Of a DNA stretch of 64,000 nucleotides, positions 1-12,420 are shown in pieces (the stretch's first letter is position 1; each line of letters begins with the position of its first letter). The notes below the pieces were generated by a model. That model had not been told where the DNA came from and ran no database searches. It worked only from the letters and a program-made list of their open reading frames with translations. The position numbers were made by a program, and so were the translations under genes. Source of the DNA: Blattamonas nauphoetae (taxonomy: Eukaryota > Preaxostyla > Oxymonadida); assembly GCA_033064195.1 (NCBI GenBank), contig JARBJD010000383.1:1-64000 (forward strand), read 5' to 3'.

Positions 1-282
1 TTCGCAAAGGAAATCTGGTAGAAAAAGAATTAACTAAGAAGGATTGAGTCATATCGATTTTCCTTCCGCTTCTGAAGTATACTTGGTGCAATGACCCAAA
101 ATCTCGAGGAGAAATTTGAGGAAGGATCGACAACCTACAAAATGAGAAGACAGGAAAGAGAATGATTGTTGATACAAGAGAAGAAATGTGAAATATACAA
201 TAGGAATTGTCTAATGAAGAAATCAAGAATGAAAAATAAGTGTTTAGTGTTGTTCTCACCATTCCAAGTCCTGCTGTGAACC

Positions 283-1491
283 TAGTACCGGACACAAGGC
301 CATTGATGGTACTAGGCTAGCCCTGTTCGGCCAAAAGGCCTGGCAGGATAAGCCAGGTATGGAATGAGCGAGGTGGTATTGGTTTAATAGTTATCAAAGG
401 GTGAGGTGAAAATGAATCAGAATGAAAAAGAATTGAGAGCTTGGAGGAGAAAGAAGAATAGGAGAATGAGGAGAAGAAAAAGGATAGGAGAAGGAGGAGC
501 AATAGGTTGAAAAAGGAAGTTTGAGAATTAGGAGAATGAGGAGAAGAATGAAGAATAGGAGAATGATAAGATGAATCAATAATTTGAGAATTAGGAGAAG
601 TATCAAAAATAACAGAAGTAGGAGAAGATGAAACAGAAGTCGGAATGCAAGAGTAACGAAAAGAAGTAATAGACTGAAGTCCCGAACTCAACTCATTCTC
701 GTCCCGCCTCTCCACTTCTTCCTTCTCATACACCTTCCGCTCCTCTTATCCACTCCCCGCTTCTCATGAAAACGTAAGAGAAAAGAAAAGAAGATGAGTT
801 AACACAAACTGGGGCACCGGTCAAGGAGGTTTCGGAACGTAAAACCAAGATATTCTTTGAGACCGGTGATAATAACCCTAAAGTAAGAATGACTGTCTGG
901 GAAGACAGTATGCCTACAAGTCAGAGAAAAGGTCACTATGGAAAAAGAGACATACTGGGGAAGTAATGAAAGGTATTACTTTCATTACTGGGAAACTTTT
1001 CGAAATGCGAAGTGAAAACGCACGAAGTTCATCCGAAGAGCGGATGGGGTGTTTGAGGTGATGTGAAACACAATTCGTTAAAACTCCGAATTCGGAGTCG
1101 CAGCAGTTTTACCATGCTGCTCAGCAAAGAAACAATATGAAACTTTCTTCCCAAAAACAGGGGTTTTCAGAAGAAAGGAAGTAACTGAGAACATACTGGT
1201 TCCTAAAATGAGGACCAGTATCAGAGAAAACAGTGATGTGAGTTTTGGAACTATATGAATCAAGAGCAAATAAATCGGTTAGACATTCCTGAACAAAACG
1301 GTGGTCGTGAAAGAACAGGGGAAATAAAGTTGTGATATGATTTGGTGATAACAGAATTCTGTGAGGTGAAACAAGTGATACATAAATGAGAAACTTGTGT
1401 CTGTGAATAAAAATCGTGTCTGATTTGGTCGTTTGCAAGAGGCAAACGCCAATTTTCTTTAAATCCATCACGATAACTAAAGAGTTATCGT
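283..1491. repeat. Hairpin-rich non-coding segment
   Basis: No convincing gene lies in the first 1.47 kb; the open frames are low-complexity. From about 283 the DNA is packed with short perfect inverted repeats: a 9-bp pair around 283-323, 7-bp arms at 892-909, 11-bp arms with a 6-nt loop at 962-989, 6-bp arms at 1030-1046, a 16-bp palindrome at 1083-1098, 6-bp arms at 1100-1120, 8-bp arms at 1143-1177, 11-bp arms with one bulge at 1193-1221, a 12-bp palindrome at 1351-1362, 7-bp arms at 1430-1448 and 9-bp arms with a 4-nt loop at 1470-1491. Positions 1-282 show nothing. Confidence 0.55.
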
Positions 1492-2506
1492 CGATGTGTG
1501 AGGTGCAGTAATTGTAATAATTTCTTTGTTTTTCTGCTATTTCTTTGTGTTTTTTATTGTTTCTAATTTTTTTCTTTCTGTTAATTTGTTGTTTGTTTCT
1601 TGTTTTTGTAGATGTTTGCCTCGCTCACAAATCTGAGCAAAGGTCTGTTCTTTTGTTGCTTTTTTAGAAAATTTGTTTTTACAAAATGAAGAATAGGACA
1701 TTTTGGTTTTGCCATCTTGAACCAATTTCTGATGAAGGTCCTTCTTTGTTGAGGAGAGGAGCCTTGGTTCTAGTTTTGGTTTGATATTTGTTGAGGTATT
1801 TGGAGATATGGTTTGGTGTTGCGAGTTCGAATGATTCAGAAGGAAGTCCTCGTCGTCTTTGTCGAGCGAGTCAAGGACCGAAGGTTCTGTTTGAGAGATA
1901 ATAAAACAATGAGAATAAAGAGGGCAAACTGTTTTTCTTCTTTTTACTGAGTTTCGACTGTGATTCACAGCTTGGGGATGTATTGTCCATGATGGCTTTC
2001 ATCAGGACTTCATCTTCCCCATGTTAATTTTCTGTTGGTGATTATGGAAAAGAAAAGGAAAATTAAACCTGTTTCGAGGCCGGTCTCCGACGAGTTGGTG
2101 CTCTCGGTCTTCCATTTATTGTGTCGAAGCGGGAGTGTGCGTAGTAGAAGCCTCCTCTTCGACACGGAAGCCGAAGGTTTGTGTTTCGTGGAGACTACAT
2201 ACCTGCGAAACACACTGCATCAACCTAACCTTGTCATCATTATTCCTCATTTCGTTGTACAAATGAGATAGTGATGACAATAATGAAGTGAATTTTGCTA
2301 AAGTGAAAAAGAATGAGAGAAAAGAGATACAAACTGTTATAATGAGCTTGTACAATCTGCCTAATTGGTATCAGTTCCCGACGACTATCCAGAGCTCGGA
2401 TGAGAGGAGCTGCTGGATAGTCACGATGCTGTTTCAAGAGAAGGTCATAAATCGCCTTCCCGTGGGTACTTGTTGTCGAATCTGATTTTGAGAGGTATTC
2501 TTGCAT
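1468..2506 (-). CDS. Spliced gene of unknown function
   Basis: I do not recognise this protein. Five exons join in one frame on the minus strand: 2506-2335, 2297-2203, 2156-2069, 2013-1948 and the last from 1886. The introns are 37, 46, 55 and 61 nt, with GT at the 5' end and AG at the 3' end. Under the standard code the frame stops at UAG 1539-1537, giving about 256 residues. If UAG is read as Gln, as elsewhere in this window, it runs to UGA at 1470-1468. The N-terminal part looks globular and helical and includes the segment KAIYDLLLKQ. The C-terminal third is rich in K, S and T. The start at 2506 is the first ATG after a possible upstream 3' splice site, so earlier exons are possible. The splice sites were chosen by frame continuity and need transcript support. 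Confidence 0.42.
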
Positions 2507-2648
2507 CCTGAAGGAAATTCTTGATGGGATAGTTAGTTTTAGGTTTCTAGAGAAAATGTGTTGGGATGCGACACAAAGAGACAACAAAGGTCTCAATCAA
2601 CCCACAAGTCAGTTTTCGTTCATATGTTCAACCACATCAGCTCTGTAA

Positions 2649-3280
2649 ATCAACCTCGCATTGTCCTCTTCCCACCTCCAATCCATCTCGAACGACCTCT
2701 TCCCACCTCCAATCGACCTCGTATTGCCCTCTTCCCACCTCCAATCGACCTCGCATTGCCCTCTTCCCACCTCCAATCGACCTCGTATTGCCCTCTTCCC
2801 ACCTCCAATCAACCTCATTATGCCCACTCTTCCCCCTCCAATCAACCTCATTATGCCCACTCTTCCTCCAATCAACCTCATTATGCCCACTCTTCCAATC
2901 AACCCTCATTATGCCCACTCTTCCCCCTCCAATCGACCCTCATTATGCCCACTCTTCCCTCCAATCAACCTCATTATGCCCACTCTTCCCCTCCAATCGA
3001 CCTCATTATGCCCACTCTTCCCTCCAATCGACCTCATTATGCCCACTCTTCCTCCAATCAACCTCATTATGCCCACTCTTCCCTCCAATCGACCTCATTA
3101 TGCCCACTCTTCCCTCCAATCGACCTCATTATGCCCACTCTTCCCTCCAATCAACCTCATTATGCCCACTCTTCCCCTCCAATCGACCTCATTATGCCCA
3201 CTCTTCCCCTCCAATCAACCTCATTATGCCCACTCTTCCCTCCAATCAACCTCATTATGCCCACTCTTCCCCTCCAATCG
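2649..3280. repeat. Minisatellite, about 31-32 bp unit, ~20 copies
   Basis: Tandem copies begin as a CCTCGTATTGCCCTCTTCCC-type unit of about 32 bp and drift to a CCTCATTATGCCCACTCTTC-type unit of 30-33 bp. Copies differ mainly in the length of a C run and in a final GA or AA. Frame-shifting length variation argues against a coding role. All three plus frames stay open, which explains the long spurious ORFs here. Confidence 0.9.
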
Positions 3281-5734
3281 ACCTGAATGTACCCACCTCA
3301 CCTCTCCAACAGCCCTCACCCTCTTCATAACAACGTTTCGTCTTTCTCGATTTCACATTCCATTCAGAGCCGTCTTCTCCACTATTTCACACCGATATAA
3401 CCCACTATTTCACACCGGTAAAACCCAAACCTCAATTTGATGGGATTTCCTCCGTCAACATCATTCTCGACTCTGACGTCGCTCAACATGCATTCCACCT
3501 GTATGATCCAGCCAGTCCTCGTCTTTTCGACAACAGCGAACAGAAAAATAAGAAACACAGAACGAAAGTTTGCTTATGACCCAGGAAGACGTCAATTTCA
3601 TCCCAGTAAAACATCTTTTATTACAGCGCTTCCTGTCGTATTTCCATCCGCTCCCTGAGCACATTCGCGCATTAGTCCAAATTGTTAGAATCAGCTCCCA
3701 CAAACCCTTTCATTTTCATTCCTTCGAAACCGATGAAATGGATCATTCCCACCGCCACTGTCCTGCGGAAAGAACGCTTCCCATCCCCAGTATCATCACC
3801 CAATGATGTAGAGGGACATGAATTCGGCTTTTCTTTGCCAACACGCAGACAGCCCTGCCACTGATGATCCATTTCACAGCTTCCTCGTCAAGCTTCCTTC
3901 TCACCCATCTTTCGCAGACAAAGGGAATCACATTGTCCTCGCTTTTATTTCCGTCGATTTAGCAGCCGTCTGTTATCAACCCTCCTGTCTACTGCAGCAT
4001 TTCACCTGCATTCATCTCAACACATCAGCAAACCCCATCGCCAGCCATCCTTCTCGACCCCAACCTCTCCCAAACCCCAACCCTCTGCACTCTGCCGTAT
4101 TCTCCCTTCGCAAGCTGAATGGTAATCGACTCTCTCCGACAGAGTCGGAGATTATTGATGGAGAAGCCCCAGGCACCAAAACACCTCTGCTCAGCTTGGA
4201 ACGAAAGCGATTGAACAGCAGCGTCCACACACAACCAACAGAAGGGGATCATTCTCAACAGGAAGACCGGATACTCCCAGTATGGATCACATTCCCTGAC
4301 AATCTTAATACCGTCACTACGAAAATGCAGAACAGAAGAACATCTTTTCTGATCATTTAGATCTGGAATACCGACTCTTCAGGAACCAAGAAAGCTAAGA
4401 TTGATCTGCTCGTCATTCGCCTCTGAAGGATAAGATGATGAAACCCAAACCGGCTTATTGCAACATACAGACCATACTCACTCATTTAATAAGTTGAAAG
4501 TCGGAAATCACCATCGTTTTACGTCTCACACAACAAGAATCAATCGACCATCATTTCTTGGAAACAGTTTCAGTTACAACACGTTTGAACGACATCATCG
4601 CTAAATTCTTTCAATTACATGATGAATAAGAGCCGTTTATCGCCTCACTATTGTGTTAGCCGGAGATGGAACTTGTTCGGAGAAAAGGAGATTTTGGGCA
4701 GCAATCAGGTGAAATGACTGACACTACCATGATATGAAGAATTCGGGAAAATGAGAAACAGTTGAGACTTGGTTGTTATTGAACGAGAGACTTCCAGAAT
4801 CCTCGCTTTTCTCTAAGCTGTGTGTGGTTCGAAGTCAGGTGTCATCTGGACGCTGGAAAGGATAATTTTGTGCAATTGGATCATGGATGCATTTGTAATG
4901 TTCAAGTTGGGGCATTCAAGTCCGCGAACGAGGACAGAGAGAGTGTTTTGTTCGATGAGGTGTTTACTCTAGTCTGTGGTTCCTTGTAACATGTCACGTC
5001 GCTACAAATGTATCCTCAACACTATCCACTTGGAATCTTCCAATTTCTCGATCTGCGATTGTTCAATCCTTCTTTAGAATCGTGGAAATCGCATTGGGAC
5101 TGTCGTCAGCGACAATTTGAACCAGCAAGCAGCAACTGTGCCCAAACTCGCCCAATAATTCAGATCGAAGAATTTTGGCAAGAGTATTGTATATCCTATT
5201 AACGAAAACAGCCGACTTCTTGATTTGAAGAAGCGTTTGGATATCTTGATGACCAAACTCAATGGCCACAGAGTCGACTGCGCTTAGAGAGCTGATTTAA
5301 TCTGGTTGACTGGATCCATGAATATTACTCAGCTTCATTGATGCATTCAGGCGTGTTGGAGTGCGATGGGTGTTTGGGATGTGGCAGACACTTGTGTCTT
5401 CTGTTTTATTTTCTGTGCCAAAGGAGTCTGTGGCTTTGATGATGTAGCAGTGGGCGTGGTTTTAGCTTTGGTCAACCAACTGATGACGTTTGTTGTGGAA
5501 TGGATGGAGACGATGGGAGAGAAAATGGTCAATAAGATGAAGTGGAAAGCAGACTTTTGAGCTGGCAAATGACGTTGTTGTCGTAAAAGTGTTCTTGTTG
5601 GAGATCATTCAGTGCGGACAGCTGCGATCCTGCGTCAGGATGTTGATTGTAGACTCTCCGATCTGCGACCGAAAGAACGACAAATAATGAACGAACATAA
5701 CAGAGAAACAGCGTGAATTATCAAGAATTCCATA
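3281..5734. other. Region without a confident gene
   Basis: The longest open frame is 3818-4360 on the plus strand (180 codons). It has no recognisable domain, signal peptide or splice-linked extension. A short open frame at 5366-5560 has an equally open antisense partner. I see no RNA gene, terminal inverted repeat or tandem repeat here. Confidence 0.4.
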
Positions 5735-6097
5735 TTAAGAATATATCCCATGTGGTCGGGCTGTTACCTGGTTTGAATGATAGGCTTCGCTGAAAATCTC
5801 CAGAACATAGACTCTGTTCAGATATGTTGTCAGTAGGGATGTGTGGATATGCTTGGATAAGCTGAGATGAAAGGACAAGTTAGTAGTCGACATAAAAGAA
5901 GTTTGATGTGACGGACTACAAAATAGAGATATGCGAATAGGAAGCTCCTTCTCTGACTCCATCTGGTACGTCAGACCCTCTGAGCGCAGGTAGATGCTCT
6001 GCTGCATCTTAAGCCCGATGATGTCGTCGAAGATGAGGATGAAGCCCACTTTCAGCTTGATCGCCCCGAATTCCGTGTCGATTTGAGCAGATGCAGT
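5735..6097 (-). CDS. Partial exon of an unrecognised protein
   Basis: An open frame follows a plausible 3' splice site (TTGTAG just above 6097). It encodes a soluble segment including KVGFILIFDDIIGLKMQQ and SIYLRSEGLTYQMESEKE, then a less convincing tail. It could be a terminal exon of the anoctamin gene that lies directly upstream on the same strand, but the phases do not match without a frame change, or it could be a separate gene fragment. I cannot assign a function. Confidence 0.3.
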   Translation of the reverse strand, partial: TASAQIDTEFGAIKLKVGFILIFDDIIGLKMQQSIYLRSEGLTYQMESEKELPIRISLFCSPSHQTSFMSTTNLSFHLSLSKHIHTSLLTTYLNRVYVLEIFSEAYHSNQVTARPHGIYS

Positions 6098-6266
6098 CTA
6101 CAATCATGAGTGCATAAGAAATGAATCGAAGAATGCACAGAAACAAGATAAACGAAGAAAGAAAGCTGAAACCAGGTGAGATATGTTTAAGGGGTTGGAT
6201 CGATTAGAAGCAAGTTAAAATGTGAAAAATTAATACGCACCAAATGAAGAAGGGAAAGCACCTTGA

Positions 6267-9257
6267 TTAAGGATGCTTTTTCTTCTTGAGTTCGGGGTGA
6301 ATGTCAAGGATTTGCTTCTTCTTCCGTTCTTCTTGTTTTCTGTAGAACTCCTCCATGTCCGTCTTGAATCGCTTCCTCTCACGCTCCTTCTTATCGTTTT
6401 ATTTGACAAGGCTGAGCATATCCTCTTACATTTTCTGAAAAAGGGAAATGAATTTGAGGAAGAGAAAGTAAGTCACCTCGTCCTCTTTGATCGATCTGCG
6501 CACCATTCTCGGGACCGCACTGACAGACAGCGCAATCGCCGCACGGACTGCCAGAAACAAGTTCTCCAGTGCCAACGCAGCAAGAAACTGGATGAAGAAA
6601 ACAAACGCTGCGTTGTCGCAGTGGTTGGAGTGTAGCCTCCCGTGAAGAGGTCGGTCAGCTTGGCGCGGAAACAGTAATACAGCTCGAGTGTGGTGAGCGG
6701 GATGGAGGCCCAGATGATCGTCGTGATCGACGTTTCCATCCACGACGTGTTTGGGCGAGTCGACGGGATCGGGTGTTGCTTTGTGTTGAGCAGCTTGTAC
6801 CGCGCGGAGAGGGTGTCGAGCACGCCGCTGATGAGAGCCACGAGGGACGAGAGGGGCGAGATCGGAGTGAAGAAGGCGATCTGCAGGATGTAGTTCAGCT
6901 TGTCCAGATACTGCTGCACGTAATCGTACTTGCCCTTCGACTGCTCAAACTCGACTTCCGACATGCGTTTGTTGTACTCGTTCTCGTACTCCCTGAACTC
7001 CCTCCGCTTCTCCCGCAGCTCCAGCATCAGCTCGCGTGGCACCACAGTCATTTTGGTGGACTGCCTGACCTTCTTCTTCTACTTTTCTTTCTTCCCCTTC
7101 CGCCCCCGCACGTCGTCTGCTGTCTCCATTGTGTTCAGCCTGCTTTGTGTCTGGCTATACAGGTCTTGGCTCATCAGGTCCATACCGGGTGTTGGGGTGT
7201 TGAAGCGCGACTGGTCGTCGTCCAAGTTCTTCACAGCGCCCTCTTCTTCCGTTCGTAGTGTCGTGTTTGTGCTCGTCTCCTCCACACAGGGACACTCCCG
7301 ATCAGATTGCCAATGACAGTGTGTCCGAGCTCCCTCTTCAGGAACTGGAGGATGAGGAGGATGTTCGCACGAAGAGTGAGCTGCTTGAAGAGCTCGTCCT
7401 CGTTGGACGCTCTTCCCAGATCGGCTCTGGGCAAGATGATGAAGAACGAGAACGACGAGTTCACCAGCAGAAACACAACCATCTTCATCGTATACCACAA
7501 TTCGTGCTTTTCTGACCGTTTGTGATTCTCAAACTCGGTCAGCCACACCGCCACTCGTCCATACAGTGACCACAGTACCATCTGCAGCACTCCGTTGATC
7601 AGGCCAGGCTTGCATCGGACGAGGAACAGTACAGCCTCCGAATCGGCCTGGACATGAAATGTGCTGACAAGGTCTGCCTCGTAGAACACAGTCGCCCACT
7701 GCCCCGCAATCGAGAGAGCGAGGAAGATGGCACTGACGATCCAGCTTACCACTGTCCGACACACTTTGAGTCGGGTGGGGTAGACACGTTCGGTGTGGCC
7801 GGTGATGTCTGAGAACTGCATCTTTCCGATGAACACGGGTCGGATCATGTCTGGCTCGGTTGGTTTGAGGGAGTTTGTGTCGTACAGGCTGCGCGCGTTC
7901 TTTCGGCGCCAGAGACGGTCGAAAATGGAAGACCGGACGAAGATGATGACAACATCGACGAGCTACGCAATTGTTCGTGCAGTGCCTGTCCTGTCCACCT
8001 GGTCGAGGACGAAGACGACGATCCCAACCAATGCGAGGATGGAGAGTGACTTGATGAGGTATTCGTTGAACGCGAACTGTGCTGCAACCCTCTCAACCGA
8101 AATAGCTGGCAAGTGCATTGGGTGGCGTTCCTAGCCCGAACTTGTACCACTTCCACACCGACTTGAGGGATGAGGCTGTCCCCAAAGGGAATGTCTCCAA
8201 ATTTATCGTCGTTGGTAACCTCTATGGAAGTGAGGAGCGACCAGGCAAGTCACTTTCGCTCGGAAGGGTAGAAAAACACATTTGGCCGATCAATCCCCGG
8301 AAAATCTTTTCTGTGCTGAACGGTGAATTCGATGATGCCGGTGTCATCTTCGTTCGTGACGAACTCTTCTTTGAGAACCTTTTTGATGTGGAGACGTTCC
8401 GCTTCGATACACAAGGCCTCAAATATGGCAGAAATTCGAAGAAGAATGTTCTTTCCGTCAACGCTCTTCTGTTCGTCGAAAGCGATTCTTCGGTCTGCGA
8501 GCTTGGTCATGATGAGCTGCTTGACTTTCTCAATGTCTTTGCTGGTCTTCTGCTTCGACTTGGAAAAGAGTGCCACCTCGTTGACATCATCGTTGTTTTC
8601 AGTTTGTGCGACCTCTGCCATTTCAGCCTCTTTTACTGCTTTTTCGTACTTTTGGTCTGTTGGTGTTCTCGTCGTTCTCTCGACTGTTCCAGCCGGATCT
8701 GTGCAATCTCGTCGTCAACCAAGTCTCCAGCACTTTTGTTAGCATCGCATTCGAGGTTCTCCGGGAGGTCTACCACTTTTAGCACAGACGTTCGAGCAGG
8801 CGCTTGATAACGTGTCTGTCTTCGGTTTTTTTCTTTAGATTTTTTCTTCTGGATATTCGAGATGAGAATGGATGTGATGAGTGAGAGAATGCGGGGTAGA
8901 GAACAGAAGATTCCATACGGCTGCCTCTTCAAGGATTTTTGTCTCTTTCTCTTTGAACGATGGATGCTCTGTATTTTCAAAGACCAACATATAGTCAACA
9001 ATCTCAATTGGCTGTGAAGCTTCGTGGAGTTTGAGAAGATCCTTCAGCTCGACATCGTCTGCATTGGTGAGAGCCTTCGGGAACGGGTGGTTAGCGTGTG
9101 TGAGATTGGAAGAGCAAAAATGAATGAATGGAAAATAATGAAGACCGAGAGATAATAACTTTGACGACGAGTGGAAGGGTTCGAAGGGTATCAATCCAGA
9201 GATGACCATATTTGGCCTCCTTTTTATGATTCACTTCATGACCAGATCCATAGTGAC
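6267..9257 (-). CDS. Anoctamin/TMEM16 family membrane protein
   Basis: Anoctamins are multi-pass Ca2+-regulated chloride channels or lipid scramblases. On the minus strand the frames give a cytosolic N-terminal domain with DDVELKDLLKLHEA (about 9.06-8.95 kb) and QHRKDFPGIDRPNVFFYPSE (about 8.3 kb). A YFGERV-like motif precedes TM1. Next come a stretch containing FENHKRSEKHEL (about 7.5 kb), helices with ISPLSSLVALISGVLDTL (about 6.85 kb), and a final PRMVRRSIKEDE motif before a basic coiled tail. Introns supported by frame are 9159-9075 (85 nt), 8918-8849 (70 nt), and probably one of ~34 nt near 8250, one of 52 nt near 7280 and one of 42 nt near 6475. UAG falls in frame at 7965-7963 and 7081-7079, and UAA at 6428-6426 and 6401-6399; all four read well as Gln. 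The last UAA at 6269-6267 may be sense or the end. Three single-base frame changes (near 8655, 8105 and 6650) remain, from assembly error or decay. The 5' end is not defined. Confidence 0.8.
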
Positions 9258-9651
9258 CTAAGTCAGATATGGACAATAAGCAATGCGTAACAAAGACAGA
9301 CCTGGGATGATATGAATGGTGGACGATTGGGTACCCTAAAATCTGAGATTGAAGTGAGATGACGAAATATATAGAACAGACTGTTTCCAGGATACTGATG
9401 GCCAATTAATTCATGACAAAACTGCAGTAGACAGACAGCGAAATCGGAAAACACCCTTTTCAGGAATCCTCGGACATAACATCACGATTATGGTTCGATC
9501 ACACTACATTTGTCAATAGAACAGACTTGGAGATCAAAACATCAAGAATCTCAATTAAGAAAAACATACAATCTCAATTCGTGAAGGATTTACGGATTTT
9601 CGGAAATTCTCATTTTAAGGATGTGAGCTATGATGTCAAAAATATTGTCCC

Positions 9652-9703
9652 AAATGAACAATGATTATTCGGAAATGAACAGTGCTTGTTCAGAAATGAA
9701 CGG
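9652..9703 (-). repeat. Left iterons, 2.5 copies of a 21-bp unit
   Basis: Units start with AAATGAACAATGATTATTCGG and AAATGAACAGTGCTTGTTCAG and end in a partial third copy. They are the reverse complement of the array at 14927-15110, so they look like transposase-binding subterminal repeats. Confidence 0.7.
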
Positions 9704-9797
9704 CTCTTTTTCGGCTTTATTTTAGACCACTCGTTTTAGAAAAGACTGACAGAACGAAGGGAAACACTCTTGTGTGGTGAATTATTGATGAAGCAGT

Positions 9798-10493
9798 TTA
9801 TTCTTCAGGTTCTTCCACTCGTGGTCCTTGGTCTGGTGGCATGATTGCTTGCGGACTTGGAGCTTGTGGGCCGTTCGAATCGCGGTTGAACTGTTCTTGT
9901 GTTCGATTGAGAGCCAAATCACCTCGGCGAGCGACAATTGGATGAAGTCTGAGAGACACAAATCTGATGGCCGCGGATATCTTACGATGAGGAATTGCAC
10001 TGAGAGATTCCGAAAGATGAATCCGCAGTTGATCCTCTGTTCTGACATGAGAAGGAATCGAACTCCCACCTTTCCACATGCCAAAGACGTACTCGATAGG
10101 ATTCAGCTCACAGGAATTTGGTGGAGTGAACAGAGTTGTGTAATTTTTCGATCTGATGAGCTCTTTCACCTCATCCGTCTTATGCAAGCCAACATTGTCC
10201 AGAATCAGTGTGCAGCTTTCATTCGTTCTTCTTTGAAGGGACTCAAAAAGTGAGAGGAGGAAATGTTGGAATTCAAGGGCAGACACAGTTCCTTGAACCC
10301 ACGTCACATGAACAACACCCCACGCTTCAGAGATCGCTGTGATTGCAGTGAGATTTTCAGTTTGCAATCGACGAACTCGTTGAAGGCAACGCTGACCGAT
10401 TGGAGCACGACCTTGATTTTGGAAGCAGGTCTTGTTGAAGGAAGTTTCGTCGATGTAGACAGCAAATCCACCTTGAGAGAATGTTGTTGCGTA
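9798..10493 (-). CDS. Tc1/mariner-like transposase, C-terminal catalytic part
   Basis: The frame carries the DDE catalytic core of the Tc1/mariner superfamily (DDE_3-type): first Asp in VYIDETSFN, second in LILDNVGLH, and Glu in ELNPIEYVFG, with 34 residues between the second and third acids (DD34E). It ends in a hydrophilic Pro/Glu-rich tail and a UAA at 9800-9798. It continues directly the frame of the N-terminal part at 14752-13934; the two are separated only by the hAT-like insertion and its 8-bp duplication. Apart from that insertion no break is visible. Confidence 0.85.
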   Translation of the reverse strand, partial: YATTFSQGGFAVYIDETSFNKTCFQNQGRAPIGQRCLQRVRRLQTENLTAITAISEAWGVVHVTWVQGTVSALEFQHFLLSLFESLQRRTNESCTLILDNVGLHKTDEVKELIRSKNYTTLFTPPNSCELNPIEYVFGMWKGGSSIPSHVRTEDQLRIHLSESLSAIPHRKISAAIRFVSLRLHPIVARRGDLALNRTQEQFNRDSNGPQAPSPQAIMPPDQGPRVEEPEE

Positions 10494-11437
10494 CAGGGCT
10501 TTCCAAAAATACCCATAATTTTCTGGGTGATTTCGAAAAAATGGAAAACACCAAATTGTCTTTAGAAAACTCTGTCAAAGTAAATACATCAAAGATAGAC
10601 AATAATATTATCTGAAAGTGAAAGTTTCTCCCGATTGAATGAAAAGAAGATAATAAAGGGTAAATCTTGATCTGTCCTTCTGAATTTGAGACTAAGAATG
10701 GCGAAAGTTGTGTGAATCTTTGCGCGATTGTCGGTGATTGCGGAGGAGATGAGAGGATGTTTTCTTTCTTCTTCGTGTCATTGTTTTTAAGGAAAAGGAG
10801 AGTTTGCATGGATTGCTTGTATTAATTATTATTTTCTTCTTGTTGAGGAATGGTCTGGAATAATGGTAGTGTTGTTGTTGATCTAGTTCCTTTTTTAGGG
10901 ATTGTTGTGGGGGAGTGTTGATACTGATGTTGATCTTGTTCTTCTTCACAGATTGTCGATGATCCTACAAAGTCGGCAAAATCCACGGACAAACGTGATG
11001 AATCCAATCGAAGTCAACACAAATAGGGACGTACAGGTCCATACTGTGCAATTTTTTCTCGTCTGGAATACTCGGATCATCACATCGTCTGACCCTTGTC
11101 GAACTTGGCATGATACCACCCTTTTCTCAGGCGATGATTAATACTGAGAACCACGAAGATATGGAGAACTAATTTCTGGTTCCAATTACTTCGATAGCAA
11201 CGACTTCAAGTGTGATCTCCATTCGTCAACCTTCTCTCCCTCTAATTCACTTAATTGTAGGTTCTGGATAAAAACCAATGTTTGATACAGACGGTGTTCT
11301 GATATTTGTTGGTCCGCTCACAGCAGATCACAATCACAACAAATATTTCGTGATGACTGGTCTCATCTGCTGCATTCCCTCGCCACTGCAAATATTGCTT
11401 TCATACGCTCACACATCTTTCTTTCCAAGACTCTGCC

Positions 11438-12210
11438 TTGAATGAGATCATCTTTTTAGTCAGTCTCCCACTCCTTCAAGTTATCACACAAGAGACCAAG
11501 GAATTTACTCCTCGTTTCGCTCAAACCGCGCTCTTCATCATTGCACTTGTCACCAGTTTGTCCTTCATCGCATTTTATCGACGGATTAGTGCCCTTATTC
11601 ATTCCGTTGAATTTTCTGGAGGATCCGAAACAGCTTGCTCTCCCATCGTTCAAACTCTGTATAAACGGCCTATTTCCGTCAATTGATTCCCCAAAACGTG
11701 TTAAACACTCTTTTCCCATCCTCTAAGCCACTAACGACTCGCTGTTGACCAAGTACAACCTCATGCAACTCCTCATCACCATTCTGGATCGATTCATCGA
11801 CATGTGCTTCGACTTAAAACACACAATTCCTTTGATTCTTCATCTCGTTCTCCTGGTACAACCACATTTCCTTTCAAGACTCGGATATGCTGATCGAATG
11901 CGATGGCGTGAATGTACATCTGGATATCAGCGAGAAGACCCTCAACAAGGAAATAAAAGAATCAGCCCTGGACATCATTCAGAACGCCACTCCTCCCTCA
12001 CATTCCTCACTCGCAAAATTCATTCATCCTCGTCAACCAGCATCGCTTTCACCATCATCGAGAACATTTCAACGATGTTCATGTTCCTCTCCAGTTCTCT
12101 GTTCGCACCAACGCTTCTGGAATTGGGTAGTATCACGCCTCTTCAACTGATCCTGATTACGAGCCAGAAACAGACGAAGAGATCCACACTCATCTCCCTC
12201 CTACTTGCTT
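11438..12210 (+). pseudogene. Degraded passenger coding sequence inside the hAT-like element
   Basis: Several plus-strand frames read like pieces of one protein, among them a helical, hydrophobic stretch near 11460-11600, LLITILDRFIDMCFDLKHTI near 11770, and SEKTLNKEIKESALDIIQNA near 11930. They change frame repeatedly and have no recognised domain. The helical character recalls ARM/HEAT proteins, but that is a guess. The sequence continues into CA-rich and 27-bp repeats. Confidence 0.3.
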
Positions 12211-12217
12211 TACGCAC

Positions 12218-12415
12218 ACACAATCGCACCAGCACATATGCACATCCACACACTCACGCACACACACTCCTGCACGCGCACACATACTCACTCCTGCACG
12301 CCCACACACATTCTCACGCACCCGCACGCCTGCACACTCACGCACGCACACTCTCACACGCATGCACTTGCACACTCACACACGTATGCGCACACGCTCA
12401 CGCACACTCCCACTT
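12218..12415. repeat. Imperfect CA-rich simple repeat
   Basis: About 200 bp of CACACA, CGCACA and CTCACA motifs with no fixed unit length. It lies within the hAT-like insert and is not coding. Confidence 0.85.
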
Positions 12416-12420
12416 CAATC

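Noticed and set aside
317-733. 138-codon minus-strand Ser/Leu-rich ORF
   Set aside because: Low-complexity reading of purine-rich DNA next to the hairpin segment; no domain or splice context.
2558-3440. Three overlapping plus-strand ORFs of 242-259 codons
   Set aside because: They are the three frames of one minisatellite with variable unit length; no unique coding sequence supports any of them.
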